NCBI RefSeq assembly: GCF_003797765.1
Contig: NZ_RKMB01000001.1
Span: 62,001 to 126,000, forward strand
DNA: 64,000 nucleotides
Source: Ramlibacter sp. WS9
Lineage (GTDB): Bacteria; Pseudomonadota; Gammaproteobacteria; Burkholderiales; Burkholderiaceae_C
Reading direction: 5' to 3'
The notes below the pieces were generated by a model. It was not told the origin of the DNA and ran no database searches. It was given only the letters and a program-made list of their open reading frames with translations. Below, piece by piece: positions 17,285-27,786 of this stretch (position 1 is its first letter; every line of letters begins with the position of its first letter). A program made the position numbers and the translations under genes.

Positions 17285-18813
17285 ACATGAGCATAGTCGG
17301 CGATGCGTTGGTGACCACTTCCGCAGTCGAACTGCGGCGCATGATCGAGGACCTGCAGATCTCCCCCGTGGAACTGCTCGAAGCCTGCATCGCGCGCATC
17401 GAGGCGGTGAACCCGTTCGTCAATGCCATCACTGCCACCTGCTTCGAGCGTGCGCGTAGTGAGGCCAAGGCCGCCGAGCGTGCGGTGCTGAAGGGCCGTC
17501 CGCTGGGCCTGCTGCACGGGCTGCCCATCGGCGTCAAGGACCTGGAGGCGACTCAAGGTTTACTGACTACATTGGGTTCCCACTTGTACCGTGACCATGT
17601 GCCGGCCGCCGACAACGTACTCGTCGCGCGGCTGCGCGCCGCCGGCGCGATCGTGGTCGGGAAGACCAACGTGCCCGAGCTGGGTGCGGGCGCGAACACG
17701 CGCAACGACGTCTGGGGCGCTACCGGCAATCCGTTCAACCCGCGGCTCAACGCGGGTGGGTCATCGGGCGGTTCGGCGGCGGCATTGGCGTGCGACATGC
17801 TGCCCGTGTGCACCGGCTCCGATACCGGCGGCTCGCTGCGCATCCCCGCCGCGTTGTGCGGCGTGGTGGGCTTTCGGCCGTCGCCCGGAATCGTGCCGAG
17901 TTCGCGCAAGCTGCTCGGCTGGACGCCGATCTCCGTGGTCGGCCCCATGGGCCGCACGGTCGCCGACACCTGCCTGCAACTGGCGGCCTCGGCCGGGGTT
18001 TCCGTGGGGGACCCGCTCAGCTATCCGCTGGATCCCGCCGGCTTCCTGCAGCCGCCGGAAGTGGACCTCGGGGCCTTGCGCGTCGGATGGACCGAAGACT
18101 TCGGCGCCTGCGACGTCGACCCCGGCATCCGGCAGGCGTTCCGCCGCAAGATCAGCGCGATGAAGCACCTGTTTCGCAGTTGCGAAGAGGTGCGCTTCGA
18201 TCTCGGCGACGTGCACCGCTGCTTCGACGTGCTGCGCGCGGAAGCGTTCGTTGCGGCCACGCGCGACGCCTATGCGCGCGACCCTGGCAGCCTGGGACCC
18301 AACACCCGCGCCAACTACGAGATCGGCGCCGCGATGAGCCTGCTCGACAGCGCCTGGGCGCAGGCCGAGCAGACCCGCATCCTCGCCCGCTTCAACGCCG
18401 CGATGTCGAGCTACGACGTGATCCTCTCGCCCACCACGCCCGTGACGCCTTTTCCGTGGACGACGTTGCATGCGGACACGATCGCCGGCGAGCCGCAGGC
18501 CAACTACTACCGCTGGCTCGCGCTGACCTACATCGTGACCCTGGCCACGCTGCCCGCATTGAGCCTGCCTTGCGGGGTCGACCATGCGGGGATGCCGTTC
18601 GGCCTGCAAGTCGTCGGCCATTTCCGCGCGGACCATCGCTTGCTCGGCACGGCAGCGGCGCTCGAACAGGCCTTTGCCGGCTCCGATGAACTGCGCCGGC
18701 CGCGTCCGGTGCTGGGCGAGCTGCGGGCGGTCGAACCCGCGTTGACGTCGATCGTGTCGGCGCCGCCGGACCGGGCCGGTGGTGGGGCTGCCGTCCCTGT
18801 TTCAGCGGCCTGA
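17281..18813 (+). CDS. Amidase (amidase signature family)
   Basis: A 510-residue hydrolase of the amidase signature family (GatA-like fold), which cleaves C-N bonds of amides. The catalytic Ser-cisSer-Lys set is visible: Lys86 in GVKDLEAT, the GGSSGGSAA loop around 159-167, and nucleophile Ser185 in GSDTGGSLRIP. No GatB/GatC partner is nearby and the sequence after the core differs from GatA, so it is a stand-alone catabolic amidase. It is coupled by ATGA overlap to the TctC protein and is part of the acdS transcription direction. It converges on katG with about 10 bases between stops. Confidence 0.92.
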   Translation: MNMSIVGDALVTTSAVELRRMIEDLQISPVELLEACIARIEAVNPFVNAITATCFERARSEAKAAERAVLKGRPLGLLHGLPIGVKDLEATQGLLTTLGSHLYRDHVPAADNVLVARLRAAGAIVVGKTNVPELGAGANTRNDVWGATGNPFNPRLNAGGSSGGSAAALACDMLPVCTGSDTGGSLRIPAALCGVVGFRPSPGIVPSSRKLLGWTPISVVGPMGRTVADTCLQLAASAGVSVGDPLSYPLDPAGFLQPPEVDLGALRVGWTEDFGACDVDPGIRQAFRRKISAMKHLFRSCEEVRFDLGDVHRCFDVLRAEAFVAATRDAYARDPGSLGPNTRANYEIGAAMSLLDSAWAQAEQTRILARFNAAMSSYDVILSPTTPVTPFPWTTLHADTIAGEPQANYYRWLALTYIVTLATLPALSLPCGVDHAGMPFGLQVVGHFRADHRLLGTAAALEQAFAGSDELRRPRPVLGELRAVEPALTSIVSAPPDRAGGGAAVPVSAA

Positions 18814-18823
18814 CTGCCAAGCC

Positions 18824-21022
<2,199 letters not shown>

Positions 21023-21049
21023 CTATTGATTGCTTGCTATTGATAGCAA
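21023..21049. promoter_or_regulatory. Palindrome and direct repeat in katG leader
   Basis: TTGCTAT-TG-ATAGCAA (21034-21049) is a perfect 7-bp inverted repeat, and CTATTGAT occurs twice (21023-21030 and 21037-21044), exactly 14 bases apart, just upstream of katG. ATAG/CTAT elements recall OxyR quarter-sites, but their spacing does not match the OxyR consensus. Candidate operator for a peroxide or iron regulator, or a leader hairpin. Confidence 0.45.
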
Positions 21050-21142
21050 CGCCAGTCTAGGGGCCGGCCGGCCGAACCACAACGCAAACGCTTCAATGGC
21101 CCCGATAGGCGATGCCCATCCGCCGCGCCGGACGCGAGAAGA

Positions 21143-22321
21143 TCAGCCCGACGTGGCGAGATGGGCCATTTCGACGAACCATGCCACGCCCAGCGGCAGC
21201 ACGTCGTCGTTGAAGTCGTAGCTCGGGTGATGCAGTGACGGCGCGGCGGGCTCGCCACGACGGCGGCCCTGGCCCAACCAGAGATAGGCGCCGGGCCTGG
21301 CTTGGAGCATGAAGGCGAAATCCTCGGACGTGAACGCAGGGGCGGGCGCCACGCCAGCCTCCAGGCCCACGCTCTGCGCCGCGCGCAATGCAAGAGCAGC
21401 CTCGTCTGGCGTGTTCAGCGTGGCCGGGTAGTAGCGGACGTACTCCACTTCGATCTCCGTGCCGGTGGCATGCGCCACGCCTTGCGCCACCTGCCGCAGC
21501 GCCGCCTCGATCGTGTCCTGCACCCCCGCATCGAAACTGCGCACGGTGCCCGTGAGCTCGACCGCGGAAGGCAAAACGTTGTGCGACTGCCCGCCGCTGA
21601 TGCGCGTGACCGACAGCACCGCGTTTTCCGTCGGGGGGATGCGGCGCGAGGTGATGGTGTGCAACTGCGTGACCAGCTCGCTGGCGGCCAGCACTGCATC
21701 AGGGGTGCGATGGGGCTGCGCCGCGTGGCCGCCCCTTCCGCGAACGACGATGTCGAAGCGGTCTGCCGCCGCCATGATCGCGCCTGGGCGTGTCTGGGCC
21801 GTGCCGGCGGGCAGCTCCGGCCAGTTGTGCAGCGCGTAGACCGCATCGCAAGGAAAGCGCTCGAAGAGGCCGTCCTGCACCATGGCGCGCGCGCCGCCGC
21901 GGCCTTCCTCGGCCGGTTGGAAAATGAAGTTCACCGTTCCATCGAAGTCCCGCGTGCGTGCCAGGTGACGTGCCGCGCCGAGCAGCATGGCCGTGTGCCC
22001 GTCGTGCCCGCAACCGTGGTGCACGCCGGGGTAGCGGCTGATGTGGGGCCGCACGCCTTGCTCGACGATGGGCAGCGCGTCCATGTCGGCACGCAGTCCG
22101 ACGCTGCGGCCTCCGTTGCCCGAACGCAGGACGCCCACCACACCGGTGCTGCCGATGCCCTCGTGCACTTCCAGGCCCAGCTCGTGCAGGGCGGCGGCGA
22201 CGATTTCGGCGGTGCGGTGTTCCTCAAAGGCGAGTTCCGGGTGGGCATGCAGATCGCGCCGCAGCGCGACCAGGTCGGGGATCAGGTCCGCGATCTCCTG
22301 CGATCGCGCGGCGCTCAGCAT
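21143..22321 (-). CDS. M20 family amidohydrolase (hippurate hydrolase-like)
   Basis: A 392-residue metallohydrolase of the M20D group, which hydrolyses N-acyl amino acids (hippurate, N-acetyl amino acids). The metal-binding pattern is HGCGHDGHTAML, then QPAEEGRGG, with the lid-domain motif GRGGHAAQPH and a C-terminal His in SLHHPSYDFND. It begins inside the end of the upstream AraC gene (7-base overlap), so the two are translationally coupled and the regulator probably controls it. Substrate unknown. Confidence 0.92.
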   Translation of the reverse strand: MLSAARSQEIADLIPDLVALRRDLHAHPELAFEEHRTAEIVAAALHELGLEVHEGIGSTGVVGVLRSGNGGRSVGLRADMDALPIVEQGVRPHISRYPGVHHGCGHDGHTAMLLGAARHLARTRDFDGTVNFIFQPAEEGRGGARAMVQDGLFERFPCDAVYALHNWPELPAGTAQTRPGAIMAAADRFDIVVRGRGGHAAQPHRTPDAVLAASELVTQLHTITSRRIPPTENAVLSVTRISGGQSHNVLPSAVELTGTVRSFDAGVQDTIEAALRQVAQGVAHATGTEIEVEYVRYYPATLNTPDEAALALRAAQSVGLEAGVAPAPAFTSEDFAFMLQARPGAYLWLGQGRRRGEPAAPSLHHPSYDFNDDVLPLGVAWFVEMAHLATSG

Positions 22322-22689
22322 GCGGCTTGCGGCTGGCGCGTGGCCGTCACCATGTACTGCCCGGGCGTCATGCCGAACACGTTCTTGAAATGGCGCGAGA
22401 GGTGGCTCTGGTCATAGAAGCCCGCTTCGCTGGCCGCGGTGGCCGCCGGCATGCCATCGCGCATCAGGGCTTGCGCGCGCTCGAGGCGCAGCCGGCAGAT
22501 GTAACGGTGCGGCGCCACCCCCACCTGCTGGCGGAACACCGTCGCGAAGCGCCACATGCTCAGGCCCGTCAACGCGGCGAGCTCCGACAGCGTGAGCGGC
22601 TGGTTCAGGTTCTCGCCGATGTGGTGCAGCACGCCTTGGATCGCGGCGGCGGAGCGGGCGGATGCAGGGGTGCGGGGCGGAGGGCTCAT
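22315..22689 (-). CDS. AraC-family regulator, DNA-binding domain only
   Basis: A 124-residue protein made almost only of the two AraC HTH motifs: LTLSELAALTGLSMWRFATV and AATAASEAGFYDQSHLSRHF, ending with the FGMTPGQY signature. It lacks the usual ligand-binding N-terminal domain, so it belongs to the short MarA/SoxS-like class or senses by other means. ATG 22689 gives the natural start; the longer ORF adds Cys-rich non-family sequence. Its end overlaps the M20 hydrolase start. Confidence 0.82.
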   Translation of the reverse strand: MSPPPRTPASARSAAAIQGVLHHIGENLNQPLTLSELAALTGLSMWRFATVFRQQVGVAPHRYICRLRLERAQALMRDGMPAATAASEAGFYDQSHLSRHFKNVFGMTPGQYMVTATRQPQAAC

Positions 22690-22807
22690 GCTGCAAGCGT
22701 AGGCCGCTCGCGCCGAACATGGCACCGCATGCATGCAGCAAGGCAGCAGCAAATGTCGAATCGGAATGCCGCGCGGGCATGTCATGCCGGGCTTGCCGGC
22801 CTGGGCT

Positions 22808-23314
22808 CTACGCGTGCGGTGGCTGGATCAGCCGCTCGATCGGGTAGTAGTTCTTGATGAACGGCGTCTTGATGACGATGTAGCTGAAGTACTTCTCGAT
22901 GCCGATGTTCGCTTCCAGCAGCCCTTCGATGATCTCCTGGTAGTGGTTCACGCCGCGCGTGATGAACTTCAGGAGGTAGTCGTAGCCGCCGGAAACCAGG
23001 TGGCACTCCACGATCTCGTCGATCGGCCGGATGCTGGTCTCGAACTTGACGAAGTCATCGCGCTTGTGGTCCTGCAGCGTGACCTCGGTGAACACCAGCA
23101 GCGTGTCGCCGAGTTTTTCGAGCCGGATCTGCGCGCCGTAGCCGGCGATGTAGCCCGCCTGTTCCAGGCGCTTCACGCGAACCAGGCATGGGCTGGGGGA
23201 AAGGCCCACAGCGTCGGCGATCTCGACGTTGGTGGCCCGGCCGTTCTTCTGCAGGTGGCACAGGATCCGCAGGTCGAGACGGTCGAGTTTGGGGTTGCCG
23301 GTGGAGGTATTCAT
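22808..23314 (-). CDS. Lrp/AsnC-family transcriptional regulator
   Basis: A 168-residue Lrp-type regulator. The HTH region is LDRLDLRILCHLQKNGR with TNVEIADAVGLSPSPCLVRV. The RAM domain contains HLVSGGYDYLLKFI, the usual ligand-sensing strand pair. It is closely similar in layout and sequence to the Lrp protein at 58991-59491 (both contain VSGGYDYLLKI/F and IGIEK), so they are paralogs. It precedes the AraC/M20 pair and follows the hydroxyacid dehydrogenase on the same strand; any of these may be targets, likely in response to an amino acid. Confidence 0.9.
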   Translation of the reverse strand: MNTSTGNPKLDRLDLRILCHLQKNGRATNVEIADAVGLSPSPCLVRVKRLEQAGYIAGYGAQIRLEKLGDTLLVFTEVTLQDHKRDDFVKFETSIRPIDEIVECHLVSGGYDYLLKFITRGVNHYQEIIEGLLEANIGIEKYFSYIVIKTPFIKNYYPIERLIQPPHA

Positions 23315-23381
23315 CTGTTCCTCTTTTATGCAACATCCAAGCCAGAGTCAAGCTATCGGGTCGATTGACGCTGTCGCAGCT

Positions 23382-24308
23382 TCAATAGCCCTGCGAGCGA
23401 TCCACCACGCCTTCGAGCGGCAAGCCCGCGTCATGGCGGCGCAGATTGTCGAGCAGTGCCTCCGCGGCCGTCTCCGCCTGGGTGGCGCTGGCGACGTGCG
23501 GCGTGAGCCAGATGCGCGGATGGTTCCAGAACGGGTGGCCCTGCGGCAGCGGCTCGGGTTCACACACGTCGAGGATGGCGGCCGAAAGCTGGCCACGCTC
23601 CAGGGCCGCCAGCAGGTCGGGCTGCACCAGGTGGCCGCCGCGTGCCGCGTTGACCAGCGAGGCGCCCGGCGGTAGGGCGTCGAAAATGCGCCGGTCGAGG
23701 ATGCCCCGCGTTTCGGGCGTCAACGGCAGCAGGCACACCAGGATGTCGGTTCGGGCCAGAAAGTCACCCAGCTCCGCCTCGCCCGCAAAGGTGCGAATGC
23801 CCGGATCGTTGCGGCGCGAGCGGCTCCAGCCGGCGCAGTCGAAGCCGAGCTGGCGTAGTTGCGCGAGCGCCGCCCGCCCGAGAGTGCCCATTCCCATCAC
23901 GCCCACGCGGCGCGAGGACGCCGGGCGCACGGGATGTTCCTTCCACTCGCCGCGTTGCTGCTGCTCGCGGTATTGCGGGATGCCGCGATGCAGCGACAGC
24001 ACCGCCCAGCTCACATATTCGCACATGCAGGCCGTGAGGCCGGGCTCCACCATGCGCACGACCTGCAGCCCAGGCGGGAGCGCGGAGAGGTCGAACTGGT
24101 CCACGCCCGCGCCCACCGAAAACAGGATCTCCAGGTTGGGAAAAGTTTCCTCGAGCCGCGCCGGCGGCTCCCAGGCAGCGAGGAAGCGCACCTGCGCGGC
24201 ATCGCCGACATCGGGCCAGAAGCAAAAGGGCAACTGCGGCATCTTGCGCGCGAATTGTTCGGCCCAGATGGCGCCCCGCTGCGCGGGGCCTTTGTAGAGA
24301 AAAGTCAT
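23382..24308 (-). CDS. D-2-hydroxyacid dehydrogenase, GhrA type (glyoxylate/hydroxypyruvate reductase)
   Basis: A 308-residue NAD(P)-dependent reductase. The nucleotide motif is GVMGMGTLGRAAL with the basic SRSRR after the following strand, which favours NADPH. The catalytic Arg is in VNAARGGHLV, the Glu in DVCEPEPLP, and the His in LTPHVASAT. These features place it with GhrA, which reduces glyoxylate and hydroxypyruvate. Together with the nearby Lrp and amine-oxidising genes this suggests handling of 2-oxo acids from amino-acid breakdown. It is separated by two bases from the acetyltransferase gene, hence an operon. Confidence 0.88.
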   Translation of the reverse strand: MTFLYKGPAQRGAIWAEQFARKMPQLPFCFWPDVGDAAQVRFLAAWEPPARLEETFPNLEILFSVGAGVDQFDLSALPPGLQVVRMVEPGLTACMCEYVSWAVLSLHRGIPQYREQQQRGEWKEHPVRPASSRRVGVMGMGTLGRAALAQLRQLGFDCAGWSRSRRNDPGIRTFAGEAELGDFLARTDILVCLLPLTPETRGILDRRIFDALPPGASLVNAARGGHLVQPDLLAALERGQLSAAILDVCEPEPLPQGHPFWNHPRIWLTPHVASATQAETAAEALLDNLRRHDAGLPLEGVVDRSQGY

Positions 24309-24310
24309 CG

Positions 24311-25210
24311 TCAGCCCATGGATTGGCTGAGGAGCGCCCAGCCGTCAACGGCGGGGCCGCGCTCCAGCGGGCCGTTGCGCACCATGGTCGTGACCGTGTC
24401 CACCCGGGGCAGACCCTGCGCTTCGAGCCATTCGGGCAAGCCGCTGGAGGCGTCCACGTCGATGCGCACGAACTTGCCGGCATAGCGGCTGCACCAGTGG
24501 CCGACCAGCGCCTGCGCGCTGGTGAGATCGGGCGCCACGACGGGACCGATCAGATGGCCGCGCCCAAAGCGCCGCACGATGGAGAAACCCACGGCTTCGC
24601 CGCCGCGTGCGAGCACCACCGTCTCGCCTTCGGCCAGCAGCTGATGCAACGCGGCTTCGCGCGGCATACCCGCGGCACGGGCATCCAGGGCGACGAGTGT
24701 CTTGGCGTCGTTGCGTCCCAACGGGCGCAGCCGGTCGCCGGGGGCCAGTGCCACCAGTTGCGCTGGCGCGGCCAGGCCCTGGTGCTGCCGCACCTCGCCC
24801 ACGATGTCGAAGCCCATCCGTTCATACAAACCGCGACCTTCGGCGGTGGCGTGCAGCAGCACCGTGCGATCTTCGATGCCCGCCATCACCGCGTGCATGA
24901 GGTGCTGGCCGATGCGCTGCCCCTGCATCCGAGGCGACACCATCACATGGCCCACCGATGCGTGCTGCTTGCCAAAGGGCCAGTGCAGCGCGGTGCCCAC
25001 CAGTTGGCCATCGCGCAGTGCCGCCACGCCCAGGCCATGCGCGAAGCTGAAGCGCCAGTCTTCCACGCGGTGAGGCCACTGGAACTCGCGCGACAGCGCC
25101 TGTGCCGCCTCCAGGTCGTCTTCCCTCAGCCGGCGAAGCGTCACGCCGTCGGGCAGTGCGCGGCCCACCGCGGCAAGCGCGGCCTGAGGAATGAGCACGT
25201 GTTCGGACAT
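24311..25210 (-). CDS. GNAT family N-acetyltransferase, two-domain
   Basis: A 299-residue protein. The N-terminal half (about 15-145) is a GNAT domain; the acetyl-CoA pyrophosphate loop is RMQGQRIGQHLMHAV and the late helix is GLYERMGFDIVGEV. The C-terminal half (about 150-299) looks like the second GNAT-like domain seen in YitH-type proteins (Acetyltransf_18), with GGEAVGFSIVRRFGRG. Substrate unknown; amines or amino acids are likely. It precedes the hydroxyacid dehydrogenase by two bases and is divergent from the HAD gene. Confidence 0.87.
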   Translation of the reverse strand: MSEHVLIPQAALAAVGRALPDGVTLRRLREDDLEAAQALSREFQWPHRVEDWRFSFAHGLGVAALRDGQLVGTALHWPFGKQHASVGHVMVSPRMQGQRIGQHLMHAVMAGIEDRTVLLHATAEGRGLYERMGFDIVGEVRQHQGLAAPAQLVALAPGDRLRPLGRNDAKTLVALDARAAGMPREAALHQLLAEGETVVLARGGEAVGFSIVRRFGRGHLIGPVVAPDLTSAQALVGHWCSRYAGKFVRIDVDASSGLPEWLEAQGLPRVDTVTTMVRNGPLERGPAVDGWALLSQSMG

Positions 25211-25381
25211 GGCGTTATCCCTTCAATACTTCATTGTTTGACACATTGCTCGTGATGATGCGCGGCCCGGTGGGACGGCGGCTTGTACGAATTTGGCGTG
25301 GACGCTGCCCCGGTGCAGAACGGCACAAAGCGCCAGCGCGGCCCCTCACATCCGGAAAATGCTGCGCACCCGCGCCGCAGA

Positions 25382-25398
25382 ACCGCAACATCTGCGGT
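25382..25398. promoter_or_regulatory. Inverted repeat in divergent GNAT/HAD intergenic region
   Basis: ACCGCA-ACATC-TGCGGT, a perfect 6-bp inverted repeat with a 5-base spacer, lies in the 241-base gap between two divergent units, 54 bases before the HAD start. It is a candidate operator. Otherwise I see no gene in 25211-25451. Confidence 0.3.
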
Positions 25399-25451
25399 GC
25401 CGCTTGCCTAGCATTGGTTCACTTGCCACTCTATCCACCCGCGAGACCACC

Positions 25452-26120
25452 ATGATCTTCAAACCCAAGTACATCAGCTTCGATTGCTACGGAACCCTCA
25501 TCTACTTTCGCATGCACGAAGTGGCGTACGCCATTGTGGGCGAGCAGTTGCCGCCCGAGCGCATGCAGCAGTTCATCCAGGACTTCAGCGCCTTGCGCAT
25601 GGACGAAGTGATGGGCGACTGGAAGCCTTACGACCAGGTGCTCAAGTCCGCCTGGGCGCGCGTCTGCAAGCGCCACGGCGTCGCGTACCGCGACGAAGAC
25701 GGGCAGAAGTTCTACGACGCCGTGCCCACCTGGGGCCCGCACACCGACGTGCCGTTTTCGCTCACGCGCGTGGGCAACAAGATCCCGCTGGTGATCCTTT
25801 CCAACGCGATGAACGAGCAGATCGACTCCAACGTCCGCAAGCTGGAGGCGCCCTTCCACAAGGTCTACACGGCGCAGGACGCCGGCGCCTACAAGCCGCG
25901 CCTGCAGGCCTTCGAATACATGTTCGATCAGCTGGGCTGCTCGCCCGACGACATCCTTCATGTTTCCTCCAGCCCGCGCTACGACCTGATGTCGGCGCAC
26001 GACATGGGCATCAAGAACAAGGTGTTCGTCAATCGCGGGCACGAGCCGACGCCGAACGCGTTCTACTCGCACGTGGAGATCCGCGACATCAACGGCTTGC
26101 CGGCGCTGGTGGGGCTTTGA
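25452..26120 (+). CDS. HAD-superfamily hydrolase, annotated haloacid dehalogenase type II class
   Basis: A 222-residue HAD enzyme. The nucleophile loop is ISFDCYGTL, motif II is LVILSNA, motif III is AYKPRLQAFEYM, and motif IV is HVSSSPRYDLM. In true L-2-haloacid dehalogenases motif IV reads SSNxWD; here the Asn is missing and the loop is one residue longer. A phosphatase or another C-X hydrolase role is therefore as likely as dehalogenation. The protein at 61910-62575 is a paralog with the same change. It is followed after one base by a cupin gene and then an FAD oxidase, a three-gene operon. Confidence 0.85.
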   Translation: MIFKPKYISFDCYGTLIYFRMHEVAYAIVGEQLPPERMQQFIQDFSALRMDEVMGDWKPYDQVLKSAWARVCKRHGVAYRDEDGQKFYDAVPTWGPHTDVPFSLTRVGNKIPLVILSNAMNEQIDSNVRKLEAPFHKVYTAQDAGAYKPRLQAFEYMFDQLGCSPDDILHVSSSPRYDLMSAHDMGIKNKVFVNRGHEPTPNAFYSHVEIRDINGLPALVGL

Positions 26121-26121
26121 A

Positions 26122-26481
26122 ATGAGCAACCTCACATTCTTCAAGCTGGACAACCTCGGCCCGGGCCGCGAAGGCGCACCCCTGCCGGAACGGTTGATCG
26201 AGGGCGATCCGCGCTTCTTGAACTGGGACGTGGAACAGACGGCTGACGGCAAGTTGCGCACCGGTGTGTGGGAAGTGACGCCCGGCACGATCCGCTCCAT
26301 CAAGGGCGGCGTCTGGGAGTATTGCCACATCCTCTCCGGCGTGTCGGAGCTGATCGAAGACGGCAAAGAGCCCATCCGCATCCAGGCCGGCGACAACTTC
26401 GTGATGAAGCCAGACTACGTGGGCAAGTGGCGCTGCATCGAGACCACGCGCAAGATCTGGATCATCTACGGCAGCGCGTGA
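26122..26481 (+). CDS. Cupin domain protein (DUF861-like)
   Basis: A 119-residue single-cupin protein. The cupin core runs from VWEVTPGTIRSIKGG through VWEYCHILSGVSELIEDG to QAGDNFVMKPDYVGKWRCIE. It resembles the short ureidoglycine-aminohydrolase/EutQ-type cupins that accompany amino-acid catabolic genes. The first metal motif has only one His (CHILSG), so metal binding may be weak. It lies between the HAD and FAD oxidase genes with 1-4 base gaps. Confidence 0.85.
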   Translation: MSNLTFFKLDNLGPGREGAPLPERLIEGDPRFLNWDVEQTADGKLRTGVWEVTPGTIRSIKGGVWEYCHILSGVSELIEDGKEPIRIQAGDNFVMKPDYVGKWRCIETTRKIWIIYGSA

Positions 26482-26485
26482 CCCC

Positions 26486-27769
26486 ATGAAGCTCGAATCG
26501 TTCTGGACGGACACCACCCCCGCCTTCGAAGGCCGCAAAGACGCGTTGCCCGCCAAGGCCGACGTGGTGGTGGTCGGTGGCGGCTTCACCGGCCTGTCGG
26601 CCGCCCGCGCGCTGGCGCTGCGCGGCGCGAGCGTCGTGGTGGTGGATGCGGGATCGGTCGCTGCCGAAGCGTCCGGGCGCAATGGCGGCCACGTGAACAA
26701 TGGCCTGGCGGTGGACTACGCCACGGTCGCGGCGCGCGTGGGCACCGAGCGCGCGGCGGCCTGGTACCGCGCGTACGACAACGCCGTCGACACCGTGGAG
26801 CGCATCGTGCGCGACGAGGCGATCCAATGCGATTTCCGTCGCGGCGGCAAGCTCAAGCTCGCCTCCAAGCCCGCGCACTACGACGCTTTGGTGATGGGCT
26901 TCGAGCGGCTGCGCCGGGAAGCCGACGCGCAGGTCGAGCTGGTGGCGCCGGAGCGCATCATGAATGAAGTCGGCTGCGACCGTTTCGCGGGCGGGCTGCT
27001 GTTCAAGAAGAGCGCGCAGATGCACATGGGCCAGTTCGGCCATGGGCTCGCGGAAGCGGCGGCAAAGCGCGGCGCGCAGATCTACGACCACACGCAGGTT
27101 CAGCGGCTGCAGCGACTGAACGGCCATGCGCACCGCGTGCACACCGAACGCGGTTCCATCGACGCAAGCCAGGTGCTGCTGGCTACGGGCGCGACGCGCC
27201 TGGGTGCTTATTCGAGCTTCTCGTTCTGGCGGCGCCGGATCGTGCCGATCGGCAGCTTCATCATCGTGACCGAGCCGCTCGACGCCAATGCCCTGACGTC
27301 GCTGCTGCCGAAGCGCCGCACCTACACCACGACGGACACGCTGCACAACTACTTCCGCACCACGCCCGACAACCGGCTGGTGTTCGGCGGGCGCGCGCGC
27401 TTCGCCTTGTCGAGCCCGCGCTCGGACGCCAAGAGCGGCCACGTGCTGCGCGAGCAATTGGTGGCGATGTTCCCGCAGCTGCGCGACGTGCGCATCGACT
27501 ACTGCTGGGGCGGCATCGTCGACATGACGCAAGACCGCCTGCCGCATGCCGGCGAGAAGGACGGCCTGTTCTATTCGATGGGCTACAGCGGCCACGGCAC
27601 GCAGATGTCGGTGCATATGGGCGAGTGCATGGCCCGCGTGCTCGCGGGCGACCTCGGGGCAAACCCCTGGCGAAATAACCCCTGGCCGGCCATCCCCGGG
27701 CACTTCGGCCCGCCGTGGTTCCTGCCGGCCGTCGGCCTGTACTACCAGGTGAAGAACAAGTTCGCCTGA
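26486..27769 (+). CDS. FAD-dependent amine/D-amino acid oxidase family (PuuB-like)
   Basis: A 427-residue flavoenzyme of the DAAO superfamily. It begins with a short extension (FWTDTTPAFEGR) and then the FAD motif VVVVGGGFTGLSAARALA. The segment EASGRNGGHVNNGL and the C-terminal GYSGHGTQMSVHMGE are typical of gamma-glutamylputrescine oxidase-like proteins that oxidise secondary or primary amines to imine and peroxide. A paralog of the same length lies at 50249-51526. The surrounding HAD and cupin genes are co-transcribed. Peroxide produced would justify nearby katG, though not in an operon. Confidence 0.9.
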   Translation: MKLESFWTDTTPAFEGRKDALPAKADVVVVGGGFTGLSAARALALRGASVVVVDAGSVAAEASGRNGGHVNNGLAVDYATVAARVGTERAAAWYRAYDNAVDTVERIVRDEAIQCDFRRGGKLKLASKPAHYDALVMGFERLRREADAQVELVAPERIMNEVGCDRFAGGLLFKKSAQMHMGQFGHGLAEAAAKRGAQIYDHTQVQRLQRLNGHAHRVHTERGSIDASQVLLATGATRLGAYSSFSFWRRRIVPIGSFIIVTEPLDANALTSLLPKRRTYTTTDTLHNYFRTTPDNRLVFGGRARFALSSPRSDAKSGHVLREQLVAMFPQLRDVRIDYCWGGIVDMTQDRLPHAGEKDGLFYSMGYSGHGTQMSVHMGECMARVLAGDLGANPWRNNPWPAIPGHFGPPWFLPAVGLYYQVKNKFA

Positions 27770-27786
27770 GGTCGGAGTCCACGCCA

